Shown here piece by piece: positions 54,866 to 64,000 of a stretch of 64,000 nt of DNA (position 1 is the stretch's first letter; each line of letters begins with the position of its first letter). Source of the DNA: Symsagittifera roscoffensis (taxonomy: Eukaryota; Xenacoelomorpha; Acoela; Convolutidae); assembly GCF_963678635.1 (NCBI RefSeq), contig NC_087063.1, forward strand, positions 59,280,759-59,344,758. Direction: 5' to 3'. The notes under the pieces were generated by a model. The model saw only the letters and a program-made list of their open reading frames with translations, was not told the origin of the DNA and made no database searches. Position numbers and translations under genes: made by a program.

Positions 54866-57191
54866 ATGTCGGCAAAATTGAACATGAGTACATTGACGTG
54901 TCGGGAGGATGCAAGGAAGATGATCGGTGGAGAGGGTCCCACAGTGTCACGATTGTATCGAATACCGGGTGTGGATTGGCTGGTAGCGGGACAGGAACAG
55001 TTCAGCTCCGCGACTACGCTCAGGTATGTGGACCTCAATGGATTGCCTCAGGACAATACCCTTGGACCATTGAACACCCGATCTCTCAAGGACGTCCGTC
55101 GGAGAGCCAGAGAGCTGACACCACCTGCTAGGAAGGGTAAGTTTCTGGCAGAGAATAAGCCCAACAACAGGCATCACAAGATGTACAGACAGTTTGCTAA
55201 ACCTCCCGGCCAAGCGCCTGGTGAATACTCGAGAGACTATCCCCGAGCGACCTCGGTGGAAGGAGACGACAGGAGATATGCAGGGCTGACGGCACCAGTC
55301 GGTGACAGCCTGTTTGCCGCTTATGATCCCCTGGATATGAAGGCCGCCAAATATCTGATAGTGGCCAGTTCGGATTATCTCTACACGCCCCGTTCTCTCT
55401 TTTGGCCTGATGTGAATTTCTTGACGGCGCCTAAGTTGGACTGGGGACAATCAGCAGGCATGATGATAAGTGTACGAAGGGTGGTCAGCATGGAACCGCA
55501 GATGATAGTGGTTGCATGCTCGAATGATCACCTACAGAGCAGAGGGTTGTTGTCCCGTCTGACGGATGCATCGATCCCGAGCAATGAGGTCATAGGAGAG
55601 GCGATAATGACATTGCTCTCGGCCATGGCTGAGGTAGAGACATCAGTGAAACAACGCTTCACTCAAAATGTGGTGAAGGTTGTCTTTGTGTTATCACCGG
55701 GGTACGCCACATCGCCAGAACCCCTTCAGTTTGTGTACACGATGGTCACAACGATAGCAGAGGGACGATTCAGCGTAATAATACCCGCGCCAAACAGAAC
55801 GGTGGACCCCAACAACTACTTAACATACCGATCTGAGCTTCCTGCTATTTGGGCTGACATTTCTAATGCCATACAGGGGTTCAAGGATTGTAGCACAACC
55901 CGGTTGGTGCTGGATGAAGTTCTGGGGTTGGAGCTGTCCAACTTCGCCAGATTGCTGAAATTGAGGCCAGGGGTAGATAACGATCATTTGTTAGTACAAC
56001 AGGTGGCTAATGATCTCTGGTTCAGACAAATGGATCACGCAGAAAATGAACAGGGGAGGACGGTCAGAAAAAATATGACGTCGGCGGAAAAGGATATCAT
56101 GGCATTGGCTTTGCGTACGAAGCCACACACCAATGCATGGTTGTACTTGTCACCGAGATTGTGTACCTAGGGGAAAGATGCGTTCGAGCATGCACCGGCG
56201 GTGATCAAAGAGATACACGCGTATCTGAAAAACTTGTTAAATGAAAGGGAGTTAGCCGGGGGCATGATGTTGCAGTTGATGCAGGACGTGAATACGATGT
56301 CATTGGATAAATTCCCAGCGGATGTTTTGGCCACGAGGGCACAATATGAACGATCAGACGTTGTATTGGGTGGAATGGGAGTGGGATGGATGCCATCCTT
56401 CTTGATAACTTGTTACCCGAGGGCATCCAGGAACCTGATCGCGAGCTTCGTCAAGAATATCCGGAAACTGTCAATCGGCTTGATATTGGCCTTCATTTGG
56501 TCACAAGAATTTCGTGAAGGGACCTGCGAATCTCTTCACCCAAGCTTTGGCTGACCTGAGATTGGACGGGCTCCTCACCCTGATCGCTATGACGTACGGT
56601 CGGTTAGGAGATCTGCTCGTGCTGTTGCGATACCCAGAACAGTTTCAGGGAACGAGTCGTGAGTTCAACGCGCAGTTGGAAACCGTCTCGCTCAAAAAAA
56701 TGAAGGACTGGAGGATCCTCCTGCTCCAATATCTCCTGCAACAGAACAGGAGCGTCACATGAGATGATAAGGTGGCGACGGATGCGGGTGAGTGCAAACA
56801 GTACTGTGGCATGCCTTTGCTGACAGATCTGTCTGTCATGATGCGGATCAATCCGCTGGCTCTGATTCATGGACTACGGGAGTTCGTCACGGTGGTGTAT
56901 GGACCCGTGATGTCATTTGCGTTACCCGATGTGCAAGAAAAGGCATACAGGAACTCGGTGTTGTATGTCAACCTAGTTTCGGTAGTGGATTGCTCCGTGC
57001 TGAATTGGGTGGAACAGAAGGAGCAAAGAGAGCTACCCAGCGACGACAGGCTAAGTGGAAGAATAGCGGAGCCGGGTTGGGTGTTGATGGACTTCAACAA
57101 CAACTTTAAGTGCCGAATGGGCCGCGAGGACCTTTCTCATGCCCAGTTCAAACCGAAGCTTTGGAATCTGCGACCAGTAGTGAAGGATTAA
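54866..57191 (+). pseudogene. Accessory ORF 3: possible second, decayed SGNH-like protein
   Basis: ATG at 54866, 43 bp after ORF 2. The frame is open for 434 codons to TAG 56168-56170, continues in frame to about 56507, shifts, reads on through TGA 56760-56762 and ends at 57189-57191, about 775 residues in total. Residues about 165-320 hold AAKYLIVASSDYLYTPRSL, MIVVACSNDHLQSRGLLS, VVKVVFVLSPGYATSP and RFSVIIPAPNRTV, in the order of SGNH blocks I, III and linking strands; RPGVDNDHLLVQQ is a candidate DxxH. The catalytic Ser context (GDS) is replaced by SSD. The later part (56514-57191) has LFTQALADLRLDGLLTLI, VMMRINPLALIHGLREF and FVTVVYGPVMSF, not recognised. The SGNH assignment is inference; the protein itself is clearly coding-like. 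Confidence 0.55.
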
Positions 57192-57982
57192 GGAGGGGCG
57201 ATGAGGGTCCCACTTTTGCCAGAGGCCTACGCACACGTGAAAGAGAACCAGCAAGCGTGGCTTTCCGGGTCCAGGCCGCTGCCGGACCAATGCCCTCGAT
57301 ACCCACCGATAAGGAGGATGTTGTTGGGAGTCACATCTCCCGTAATTGCCCCTCGCATCGGAGCGGCTCGTGATGCGGAGAAGAGAATGCTGAAGTGGAG
57401 TGAAGGATGGAGCCGCGCTTCATCAGTTGGATCGTTGCGGCCATGCTTACGTCTGACTTCACAATTCCTGATATTTGGAGCCGGAAGAAGATCAAAGCAT
57501 CACCTTCCAGGAAGCCAGAGGTCTCGGCTGGGGTGTGGAATGATTGAAGTGGTCAGGGGAGGTGAAGGTAGTGATCATGGAGATCGCAAAGGAGTGCAGA
57601 GGAGGCACGTACATAATGGTGGATGATCTGGCGCAACATGGCGAGGAGTCGGCAGAAATCCTAGTGAACGATGAGTTATTCTACCATGCGGGGGATCTGA
57701 CCGTACCGGCACAGCCGGACTCGGGCAGGGATTTGCGACAAGGCCCTTCGGGACCTAAGCCAAAACAGACACGAACGATGACGAGCAGATGGTTCAGGAC
57801 GATGATCACATGAAGGGAAAGGGAGAGAAATCGAGTGAAATGGATCTAGGAGCATTAGAGAGAGACTTGCTGGAATACCTGTTTAGTGAAGACGACGACG
57901 GGGAAGTCGATGGGAATCTATTACTGATGACACCATCGTCTTTCATTCCCCTACAAAGGAGGCGCCGGCCAGCTTATCCCCA
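57192..57982 (+). pseudogene. Broken coding-like stretch between accessory ORFs 3 and 4
   Basis: Short frames in all three phases: 57201-57626 (start MRVPLLPEAYAHVKENQQAW), 57544-57813 (VIMEIAKECRGGTYIMVDD, LVNDELFYHAGDLTVP) and 57789-57995 (MDLGALERDLLEYLFSEDDD). The composition fits the neighbouring ORFs, and the last frame overlaps the next ORF's ATG by 13 nt. No domain recognised. Probably the decayed 5' part of the next gene or a separate small gene. Confidence 0.4.
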
Positions 57983-59809
57983 GTGGAACCAATAAGCCTG
58001 GCAATGGACTACCGGAGTAGAAACCTACAGAAACTTCTCCATGAATCACCAAGGAGGAGGAGAATTGAAAAGACCATGAGGGTATCCTTCCTGAATACGC
58101 TACCCGAAGAGGAATGGGAGAGATACCAGAGCGAACTTGAGCGCAAGACAGTAGTGAACTGGAGCCGAGTGACCTTCATGGAGAGGACATGGGACGTGAT
58201 ACGCAGATACGGGACGCAGTCCGTAATGAAGGTGGGGTTAAGCCAACCCATCATGCGTGAAGTTCTGGATAAGCTAAGGAGCTCCGTAGAGTCTGATGTT
58301 CTGACCGAGTCAGTTACAGATGACAGTGCCGATGATCAGCAGATCACGAGGAAGTTACCCGTACGACGAGCTAAAAAAAGGGCTGAAGCGCTTAAAGGGA
58401 AAGACCGGAAGCAGAGCCGTGAACCAGAAAGTGGTGAGGTCAAAAGCCAGTACAGTGGTGGCCTCCTTGGCAGGAGTAGCTCATTTAAGCAAAAATGGGC
58501 AAGGAGATGGTGCGATGCTTGCCGGGGGAGAAAAAGAGAACCTGATACCCCCTATGTTATTGGCAAGTTTGACCACAACGGCCACGAGGTCAACGAAAAA
58601 TGCACGGACTCTGGCGGATACCAAGCTGGAAATGGAGGTCATCAGTCAATGTGGATCTGGAGGACTTGATGATTACAAACCCTCGCGAACCAACATGGCC
58701 CGAATGAGGCTGGAGGGACAACTCGACGTGGTCGAGTATAGTCGAATCACTGTACCAGACTCAGTTCACATGGGAGATCCGACAGGGGGTTATGTGGAGA
58801 TGCTGAAGGCGAGAAATTACGCGAGAGGGCACCTGATGGCTTGGAATGAGAAGCAAGCCATGCAGGAGTATCTGAGGGAGCTGACGGAGAACTCCAACTT
58901 GAACCGGAAAGAATACGGCACGGTGATGTCCTCGGAAGCAAACAAAATTGGCCTGGAAGGATTGCTAGAGATCTCTTGGAGGTCGACCCTCCAAAGATAC
59001 TTTGACGAGACGATGCATGCGCCGGCGATGGTGGCAGCATACCGAGCTTATCCATGTACCAGGATTGAATTGCAGGTACGATTGGCCTGGTGTTTGTTGG
59101 GAATTAAGAAGGCGGAGTATGAAGCCAACAACGACTCGAAATCAAAGGAACAGGAAATGGAAATGATGGAAGCCCTGCGAATGTTGGTTTCTAGAGACGT
59201 TTCTGCGATATCCTGGGCGGCTAAGTGTAAGGATACCCTTTGCTTCGTAAGGTTCGTGGTGGATCGTGTCCCCACTCTTGTATTGGGAGAATGCATAAAA
59301 CCATTCGGCAAGGGGGAGTTGATGGTGAACGAAACTTCCTGAGGCCACTCCTGGAGCTGTATCAGGACATGCCGCTGGCCATACCAAACAAGGAGTTGAA
59401 CGATATGGAGAGCTACCGCCGGTTGGAATAAGTGAGAAGATGTTCCAACAAGGAGTTGAAAGTGAGCCGGGAAATAATTGAAGCGGTCAGGGGACAGAAA
59501 GACTATACGACATTGGGAAAGTTGAAGTCGTTCCAATATGTGTCTGGCATACCGGGTATGGCGTATAATCCCTTCGTGAATGAGGAAGCCAGGGAAGCGT
59601 ACTTCGACTATGAACAAGTTATAGTACTCAATTTCTGGGTAGAGCGAGTCAAAGAAACTGGCATGTTGATGGTGGAACAACCCAAGCTGGGTATTGTTTT
59701 GGAGGAACGAGTGGTCGAACCCTCGGTTCCCGAGCTGAAGGGGCAAGTGAGTTTTGATTGTGGTTCTTGGGACGGTCCCTTGAAAACCAGCCTAGTAACC
59801 ATGTGGTAA
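57983..59809 (+). pseudogene. Accessory ORF 4, unknown
   Basis: Reads from ATG 57983 (MEPISLAMDYRSRNLQKLL) with EEEWERYQSELERKTVVNW and TFMERTWDVIRRYGTQSVM. It passes into the next frame somewhere between 58320 and 58660, runs on through LEGQLDVVEYSRITVPD, KARNYARGHLMAWNEKQA and AYPCTRIELQVRLAWCLLG to 59342, and shifts back for LRPLLELYQDMPLAIPNKEL, LGKLKSFQYVSGIPGMAYN and VIVLNFWVERVKETGML to TAA 59807-59809, with one TAA at 59429-59431. About 600 residues, mostly helical, with a basic Lys/Arg/Ser stretch at about residues 125-160. No family recognised. A minus-strand frame over its end is a shadow. Confidence 0.5.
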
Positions 59810-59860
59810 CTCATGACGCCTTCTTGATTTCCACATCCAAACGCCGGTTTAATCTGGGAC

Positions 59861-60145
59861 ATGACGGAGGAAATTACGTTGGACTTGGATGATGACGCGA
59901 GATTGCACGATCTGGCCATGATACACCATCTGCTGGCCATAAAAGTAACAAAGCAGAAAAACAACCCATCCACGGAACCATCCGAGGGAAGTGCATCGAG
60001 TGAATGGCTGAGACAGGGCACCTGTCTAGCTCACAATAGTGGAAGGAACGGACATGTATGCAACTCGGAACATTGCTTGATCACGCTGAGCGAGCAGCAT
60101 CGCCAATTGGCTCAACTGCATGGGAGGTTGAGCATGTCAGATTAG
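59861..60145 (+). CDS. Accessory ORF 5, small, unknown
   Basis: An intact 94-codon ORF with ATG: an acidic start (MTEEITLDLDDDARLHDLAM), a helical segment, then LRQGTCLAHNSGRNGHVCN and SEHCLITLSEQHRQLAQL. The three Cys and nearby His could bind a metal but the spacing matches no family I know. It lies 51 bp after ORF 4 and 6 bp before ORF 6, as if in one transcript. Confidence 0.5.
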   Translation: MTEEITLDLDDDARLHDLAMIHHLLAIKVTKQKNNPSTEPSEGSASSEWLRQGTCLAHNSGRNGHVCNSEHCLITLSEQHRQLAQLHGRLSMSD

Positions 60146-60151
60146 AGTGGA

Positions 60152-61573
60152 ATGGAGTTGATTGCGGACTTTCATGGAGTAACGGAGGTAAACTTGATCA
60201 CTGCCTTGGGATTTTGCACCATGACGAGCTCGATAGAGTCACTGGAACGCCTAGAGCGTGCCCATGAGCTAGTGACGTCCCTCAGCGTGGAAGTATTCCC
60301 TGGAGCACTACAGACAGAGCAGAAGATCGGAGGCTGGCGAGAAGCTCTGGAAAACGAAATGAACTTGAAGGATAGTGAGGCCTATCATAGACCTAGTGGC
60401 TCGAAATATCTGGTGGGTTCGAGCTCTGCACCATATTGCAATAGAAGATACCCTACGCACATGGCGGTGATGGATGCGAGGACACAGCAGGTGTTGGTCG
60501 ACCAACTCTTCTCTGTACCAAAGTGCGTGAGGTTGGCCAGAATGTCGGAAAGGTCATATGATTTTTTGGCAAAGATCATTCGGGCCGTCCCGAAGACATC
60601 TGAAGGCGAGTTGCAAGATGTAGTGGGTGAAGAGTTCATGAGATTGAACGAGGATAATGTGAGTTAATTCCAGAAGCAGAAGGCGAGTGGAGCGGTACCC
60701 ACTGCATTCCCCACCATAGAAGAAAAGGACGAGGTGCATAGAATAATGATGGAAGTGGAACCGTTGCTGGGAGCCTCAGGGTATCGGGCCCGAAGGAACA
60801 TACTAATGACCCATGGGGAGTATCCTTGCCACTGCCTGGCGCAGACGTTGTGGTATCCCAAACGCGGGAATCTAGTGTTAGTGTGGGACGTGGAGGAGTT
60901 GTATTCCATGGGGTTGCCCGATCAAAGTGAACAAGTGTCAATCGTGGTGTTTAGTGCCATGCTGGCGGTGAGATGGTTGGAGGCCAACGCGGGCACAAGT
61001 GGGCAGGAGACGGCTGTGCCGACACCTGAGCAGCTAAGCAACGTAAAGATGAACCGCAGTTTAGATCTTTTCAGAACCACCTGCAAGGTTCTGAGAATAC
61101 CCAAAGCCATTGAAAGATTATGGTCAAAGCAAAGATTGATGCCTTGGTTCCGTGCTGTGATGACGTCATGGATGTATGAACCCGCGAAGCGTCATATGTC
61201 TAGGAACACGGAAGCCTATCAATCTTTCCAGCTTGATATAGGACCGGGAGCCTATAAATGAGCGTTCTTAACGCACCGAAACGCTGTTACCACTGCGGTA
61301 AAGCGAGTAGCTGGAGCACCTTGTTTAACTGAAAATGAAAAGAGAGAGGTCTTACGAGCTGACCTAGAACGGAATGTGAGCCTGTGTCCTTACAACAGCT
61401 TTTGCAGGAACCGGGAGCAAAAGGTGAATGTGGACTTGCTACCTTGTTGCAAACCGAGGCTGTTGGAAAAGGAGAGTTGGGGGACAGCCCGCAATTCTAT
61501 GGACATCTTGGAAAAAGTTCTAGAGGACAGTGAAACTGAAGATCAGGGTGAAGAAGCAATGAGACAAGGATGA
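60152..61573 (+). pseudogene. Accessory ORF 6, unknown, two in-frame stops
   Basis: ATG at 60152. One frame runs to 61573 through TAA 60665-60667 and TGA 61259-61261, about 473 residues. Blocks include NLITALGFCTMTSSIESLE, RRYPTHMAVMDARTQQVL, RRNILMTHGEYPCHCLAQ, VLVWDVEELYSMGLPDQ, SLDLFRTTCKVLRIPKAIE and, near the end, SLCPYNSFCRN and VDLLPCCKPRL, a Cys cluster (C-X6-C, then CC). No family recognised. Without the two point stops the protein would be complete, so this copy decayed only recently in this gene. Confidence 0.5.
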
Positions 61574-61598
61574 TGGAAACAAAAGGAGAAGGGAAGAC

Positions 61599-61628
61599 GT
61601 AAAAAAGAGAGGGAGAGAAGGAGAAAAC
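61599..61628 (+). other. Candidate polypurine tract / 3' LTR boundary
   Basis: AAAAAAGAGAGGGAGAGAAG with GAGAAAA after it is an almost unbroken purine run just after the last ORF. The next bases include TTGATTGTC, so a 3' LTR could begin with TG at 61630. No matching 5' LTR was seen, so this is tentative. Confidence 0.45.
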
Positions 61629-62333
61629 TTGATTGTCTTTGTGTGTTAAAACTTAAACTAATCAACCAAGTTTGATTATTGAAACTGTTAAACTTTCTAT
61701 TTTGATTTAGTTTGGTCAGACCAAACTTTGAAAATTGTTGCAATTGTTGAAATTGTTGAAAGAAAATTTTAGTTGTGCTACTTATGTATATATATAGAAC
61801 ATAGGTGAGTATATTTACCTATTTAAACACGACTGATGTTTTTAACCTGTGTAAGACACGTGTTCACTGTGTGGCGACCTGGTAAGTTTGGGTAAACTCG
61901 TTCGAAGAGGGCGAGTGACTCAATAACTTTCCTAGCCACAGAATTTCTTAGTTTTAATATCAAAGAGGACTGCATAGATAACTAATTATACTTGGTGAGT
62001 GACATTAAGTTAATTTTAACGAGTGCGTGGCCGTGCCACGTCCCAATTTATTAATCAGCAAGAACGAAAAGAAATTTTATGACAAAGATGACGTAAGTAG
62101 TCAGAAAAGTAATTTTATCTAGGACACTCCTCATGGTGCAAATTTTGAGATGGAGTAGATAAATTTCATTTTTCTAATGCGATTTGTAAGGTTGATTATA
62201 GAGAACTGGACCGCTACTTGACGATAACCCGGTGTTATGCGATCAATGAGGACATTGATGGGGACTGTCCGGGGAGTATGTGCCATTACCCCGGATTGGC
62301 GTTGCGGAACCTTCCGTCGCAGCATGAAAAAAT
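61629..62333. other. Noncoding DNA, possible 3' LTR of element 3
   Basis: AT-rich, no coding frame. Contains repeated ATTGTTGAAATTGTTG (61735-61758), a TATATATATA stretch (61787) with TATTTAA-like elements at 61820, and CACGTCCCAA. Its 3' end is not defined. Confidence 0.4.
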
Positions 62334-62545
62334 CGTTAGAGGCCTTAGTGATTGTGTATGGTTGAAAAGGAGGCTAGAATATTCTGGAAGTTTTTAATTT
62401 TCGAAAATTCCAATTGCGACGTTACAATTCTGAGAAATTCAAAAACGGCCATGTTTAGCTGGAAAACAGAGAAAAACACAACAACCACCGATTTAGTGAG
62501 AAACAGTCATTTAGTGAGAAACAGTCATTTAGTGAGAAGCAAGGA
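62334..62545 (+). repeat. 0.9-kb repeat, diverged fragment C
   Basis: Resembles the left part of copy A from about 4760 on (GGCCTTA, AAGGAGG.TAGA, ATTTTCGAAAATT, ACGGCCAT, GAGAAA.ACAGTC). It is much diverged and truncated on both sides. It contains three tandem copies of AGTGAGAAACAGTCATTT-like sequence at 62494-62540. Confidence 0.6.
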
Positions 62546-62552
62546 CATTTCC

Positions 62553-63759
62553 AGGAGAGACCACAAGTACTCAGCTTAATACAGTTATGGGTCGATATCA
62601 AAAATTTTGTCCAAAATCAAATTGTAAAAAACCAAACTCAAGGGTGAACTTATAATCTTGGTCTCCCTAATAGGCGAATCTTGTCAAAAAGAACTGCTAA
62701 AGGAAAAAATAGCTGAGCTGGAAAAGATTTCGAAGCTTTTTGATGAGCTGGATGATTTTATGATTTTATGATGATTTTTATCTCCTAAAAAATTGCTTTA
62801 TTATGCCGAAATTGTTTTTGCGTATAACTCTCTGTTTTTTGCAAATTGATTTTTCGAAAATTATGATCAAACTTTAAGAAACTCCGTATGAAAAGTAACA
62901 ATTGTAAAACTGATTGTTAGCCAACTTTTGCCAGCATCTCTCCTGGCAGCGAAAAGCAACCTGGGTGTATCTTCGGCTCGCCCTTTTTTACACATTTTAT
63001 TATCCTCAGCAGTAAGAGCGAAAGCTTTTTCATTTGAGATTATTGGTTTAGAGCACGAGGAAGGAACATATATTGATGCATTGGAACTTTGGTTTAATTC
63101 AGAAAAATGTGAAATATCTCCAAAAAACTAACTACAAAAGTTGGACGGAGCCCATTTTAGATTAAGAATTTTCTCAAATGATTTTGAAACCAGAACCTTC
63201 TGATGTAAAAAGGTTCAACGCTTAGCAGGATAAATTTGGATTGAAATCGTTGAATGTCCTACCGTGTTAAAACCTATGATTGAAATGGTCGAATCAGCAA
63301 CTTGGACTTCAAAATTTTGTGAAAAATTTAGATGCGTTTGCGGTAAAGATGTAACCGAAGATGGATGGCATGGCCTTATCTTGTCTCAAAAGTGCAGGGA
63401 GAAACTCTAGGCATTCTGCTTTCTATAGAATATACTGTCGCCTCTTATAAAATATCATGTTTTTATAAATTATCATGCTTTCATAAAATATAGTCTCGCC
63501 TCTACTCATATTCTTTCTGTTTTAGAGCGACATCACCTCCACAGGACAAATCAGAAGCAACCAGGTGGTTTAACGCTCGTCACATGGGCTGTTGGTAGGC
63601 AGCTCCTGTCGGACTGTCGGATGTAACGGTAGTTGACTCCCTAGCCCTTAGTAGAATAAGCTCAGGCTCGGTTTGTAACCCCGGAACGGCTGCGGCCGAG
63701 GCGGAAGATAGAAAATCTGACAAATATAGAGATTTGTTTAATGATGGAAATGTTTTTTA
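62553..63759 (+). pseudogene. LINE copy 2, 5'-truncated C-terminal part
   Basis: 62553-63386 aligns with 37985-38899 of copy 1 (starting GGAGAGACCACAAGTACTCA) apart from the foldback. Protein blocks: KEKIAELEKISKLFDELD, AAKSNLGVSSARPFLHILL, CVCGKDVTEDGWHGL. It then continues past the point where copy 1 is interrupted: CLKSAGRNSRHSAF (63382-63423), a short AT-rich replacement (about 63424-63520), and DVTVVDSLALSRISSGSV with GTAAAEAEDRKSDKY (63620-63720). The last is the typical LINE C-terminal block. A stop follows at about 63759. Start at 62553 is a 5' truncation. Confidence 0.82.
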
Positions 63760-64000
63760 ACCAAGCTCAGGGTGCCTCCGGCCCTAGCACTGAGTTTTTT
63801 TTCTGAATAAGTTTTCTAAGAACTTGTAAAAAGTGTACCGAGGACCCCAAGGCAGGTAGTTTTCTTAAGCAGAGAATCTCCCTCACAACATAAGTTGCAA
63901 AGGCTGCCTGTGTACTCGGCACTATTAATGATAAAACAGTTTTCGAAGAACTTTTTTTTATTTATAGAGCAAAGAGATTAAAAGCTCCCAACCCGAGAAA
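63760..64000. other. Probable 3' end of LINE copy 2 and flanking DNA
   Basis: No gene. A hairpin-like CTCAGGGTGCC...CACTGAG stretch at 63768-63796 lies just after the LINE stop and may belong to its 3' UTR. Another inverted pair involves AGTTTTCTTAAG and TTTTCGAAGAA. No poly(A) tail is evident before the window ends. Confidence 0.4.

Larger units (their letters stand above)
42908..61630 (+). mobile_element. Large Ty3/gypsy-type element with ~10-kb accessory gene cassette
   Basis: A collinear set of + strand ORFs with clearly higher GC than the flanks. It begins with an acidic ORF, then gag (two CCHC knuckles), protease, RT, RNase H and integrase to 51368. It continues without an obvious break through a macro-domain ORF, an SGNH-hydrolase ORF and at least three more unknown ORFs to 61573. 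A purine tract follows at about 61599. The order RT-RNase H-integrase is that of Ty3/gypsy. Neither LTR is confirmed, so both ends are approximate, and a chimera of two elements cannot be ruled out. Confidence 0.75.

Noticed and set aside
59048-59746. Minus-strand frame of 232 codons
   Set aside because: It lies antisense to accessory ORF 4, has no start context or domain, and mirrors its codon pattern. Similar antisense frames at 51548-52096 and 48819-49277 were rejected for the same reason.
43775-61573. Altered genetic code or suppressed stops in element 3
   Set aside because: All three stop codons occur in frame at unrelated places, together with true frameshifts and lost catalytic residues. 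That is ordinary decay.
39875-62351. 17-base identity GTTAGAGGCCTTAGTGA at 39875-39891 and 62335-62351 as LTR ends of element 3
   Set aside because: The match does not extend on either side, and at 62335 it overlaps a fragment of the 0.9-kb repeat. It may be a chance or repeat-derived match.
1-64000. CRISPR arrays, bacterial operons, rRNA or intact tRNA genes
   Set aside because: None seen. Repeats are of transposon or satellite type and the gene content is that of an animal genome.

Overview
The window is an AT-rich stretch of animal genome made almost wholly of transposable elements. I recognise no ordinary host gene, tRNA, rRNA or CRISPR array. The organism is most likely an invertebrate. 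The best clue is a BEL/Pao retrotransposon (positions 1-7334), a superfamily known only from animals. Ty3/gypsy elements, a non-LTR retrotransposon (LINE), a tRNA-derived SINE and a satellite array are also present. The species cannot be named from the sequence.

Layout. 1-7334: a decayed BEL/Pao element whose gag-to-RNase H part is tandemly duplicated (2953-bp period), with the catalytic core of the reverse transcriptase deleted in both copies. A 0.9-kb repeat with a 5-bp target duplication sits inside its RNase H. 8125-12741: a tandem array of about 1.355-kb units that carry the tail of a SINE. A fuller, tRNA-headed relative of that SINE lies at 13390-13620. 14605-35130: a complete 20.5-kb Ty3/gypsy-type element with 378-bp LTRs and a 4-bp target duplication. 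It has a frameshifted gag with an Arg/Ser/Asn-rich tail, a pol whose 3' half is present twice, a membrane/proline-rich ORF, an assembly gap, a decayed envelope-like region and two further unknown ORFs. 37208-38899 and 62553-63759: two 5'-truncated copies of one LINE family. The first carries a 56-bp foldback and is interrupted by a second copy of the 0.9-kb repeat. 39849-41946: an unusual array of ACCCTCC / GGAGGGT motifs, including five 66-67-bp cassettes bounded by these inverted heptamers.

42.9-61.6 kb: the most interesting part. This is a GC-richer, collinear + strand gene set. A Ty3/gypsy gag-protease-RT-RNase H-integrase block (43.8-51.4 kb) is followed not by an envelope gene but by about 10 kb of further ORFs. 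They are a Poa1p-like macro-domain protein, an intact 681-aa protein with a complete SGNH/GDSL hydrolase motif set, a long protein that may be a second decayed SGNH fold, and three to four unknown proteins. A purine tract at 61.6 kb may mark the 3' LTR. No matching 5' LTR was found by eye. The pol genes carry scattered stops and lost catalytic residues, so this copy is dead, but the cassette's organisation suggests a large retroelement carrying an ADP-ribose-binding/esterase accessory module that I cannot match to any named family.

Many reading frames described here lack an ATG, because the elements are decaying. Boundaries of the pseudogenes are those of recognisable homology, not of functional ORFs.
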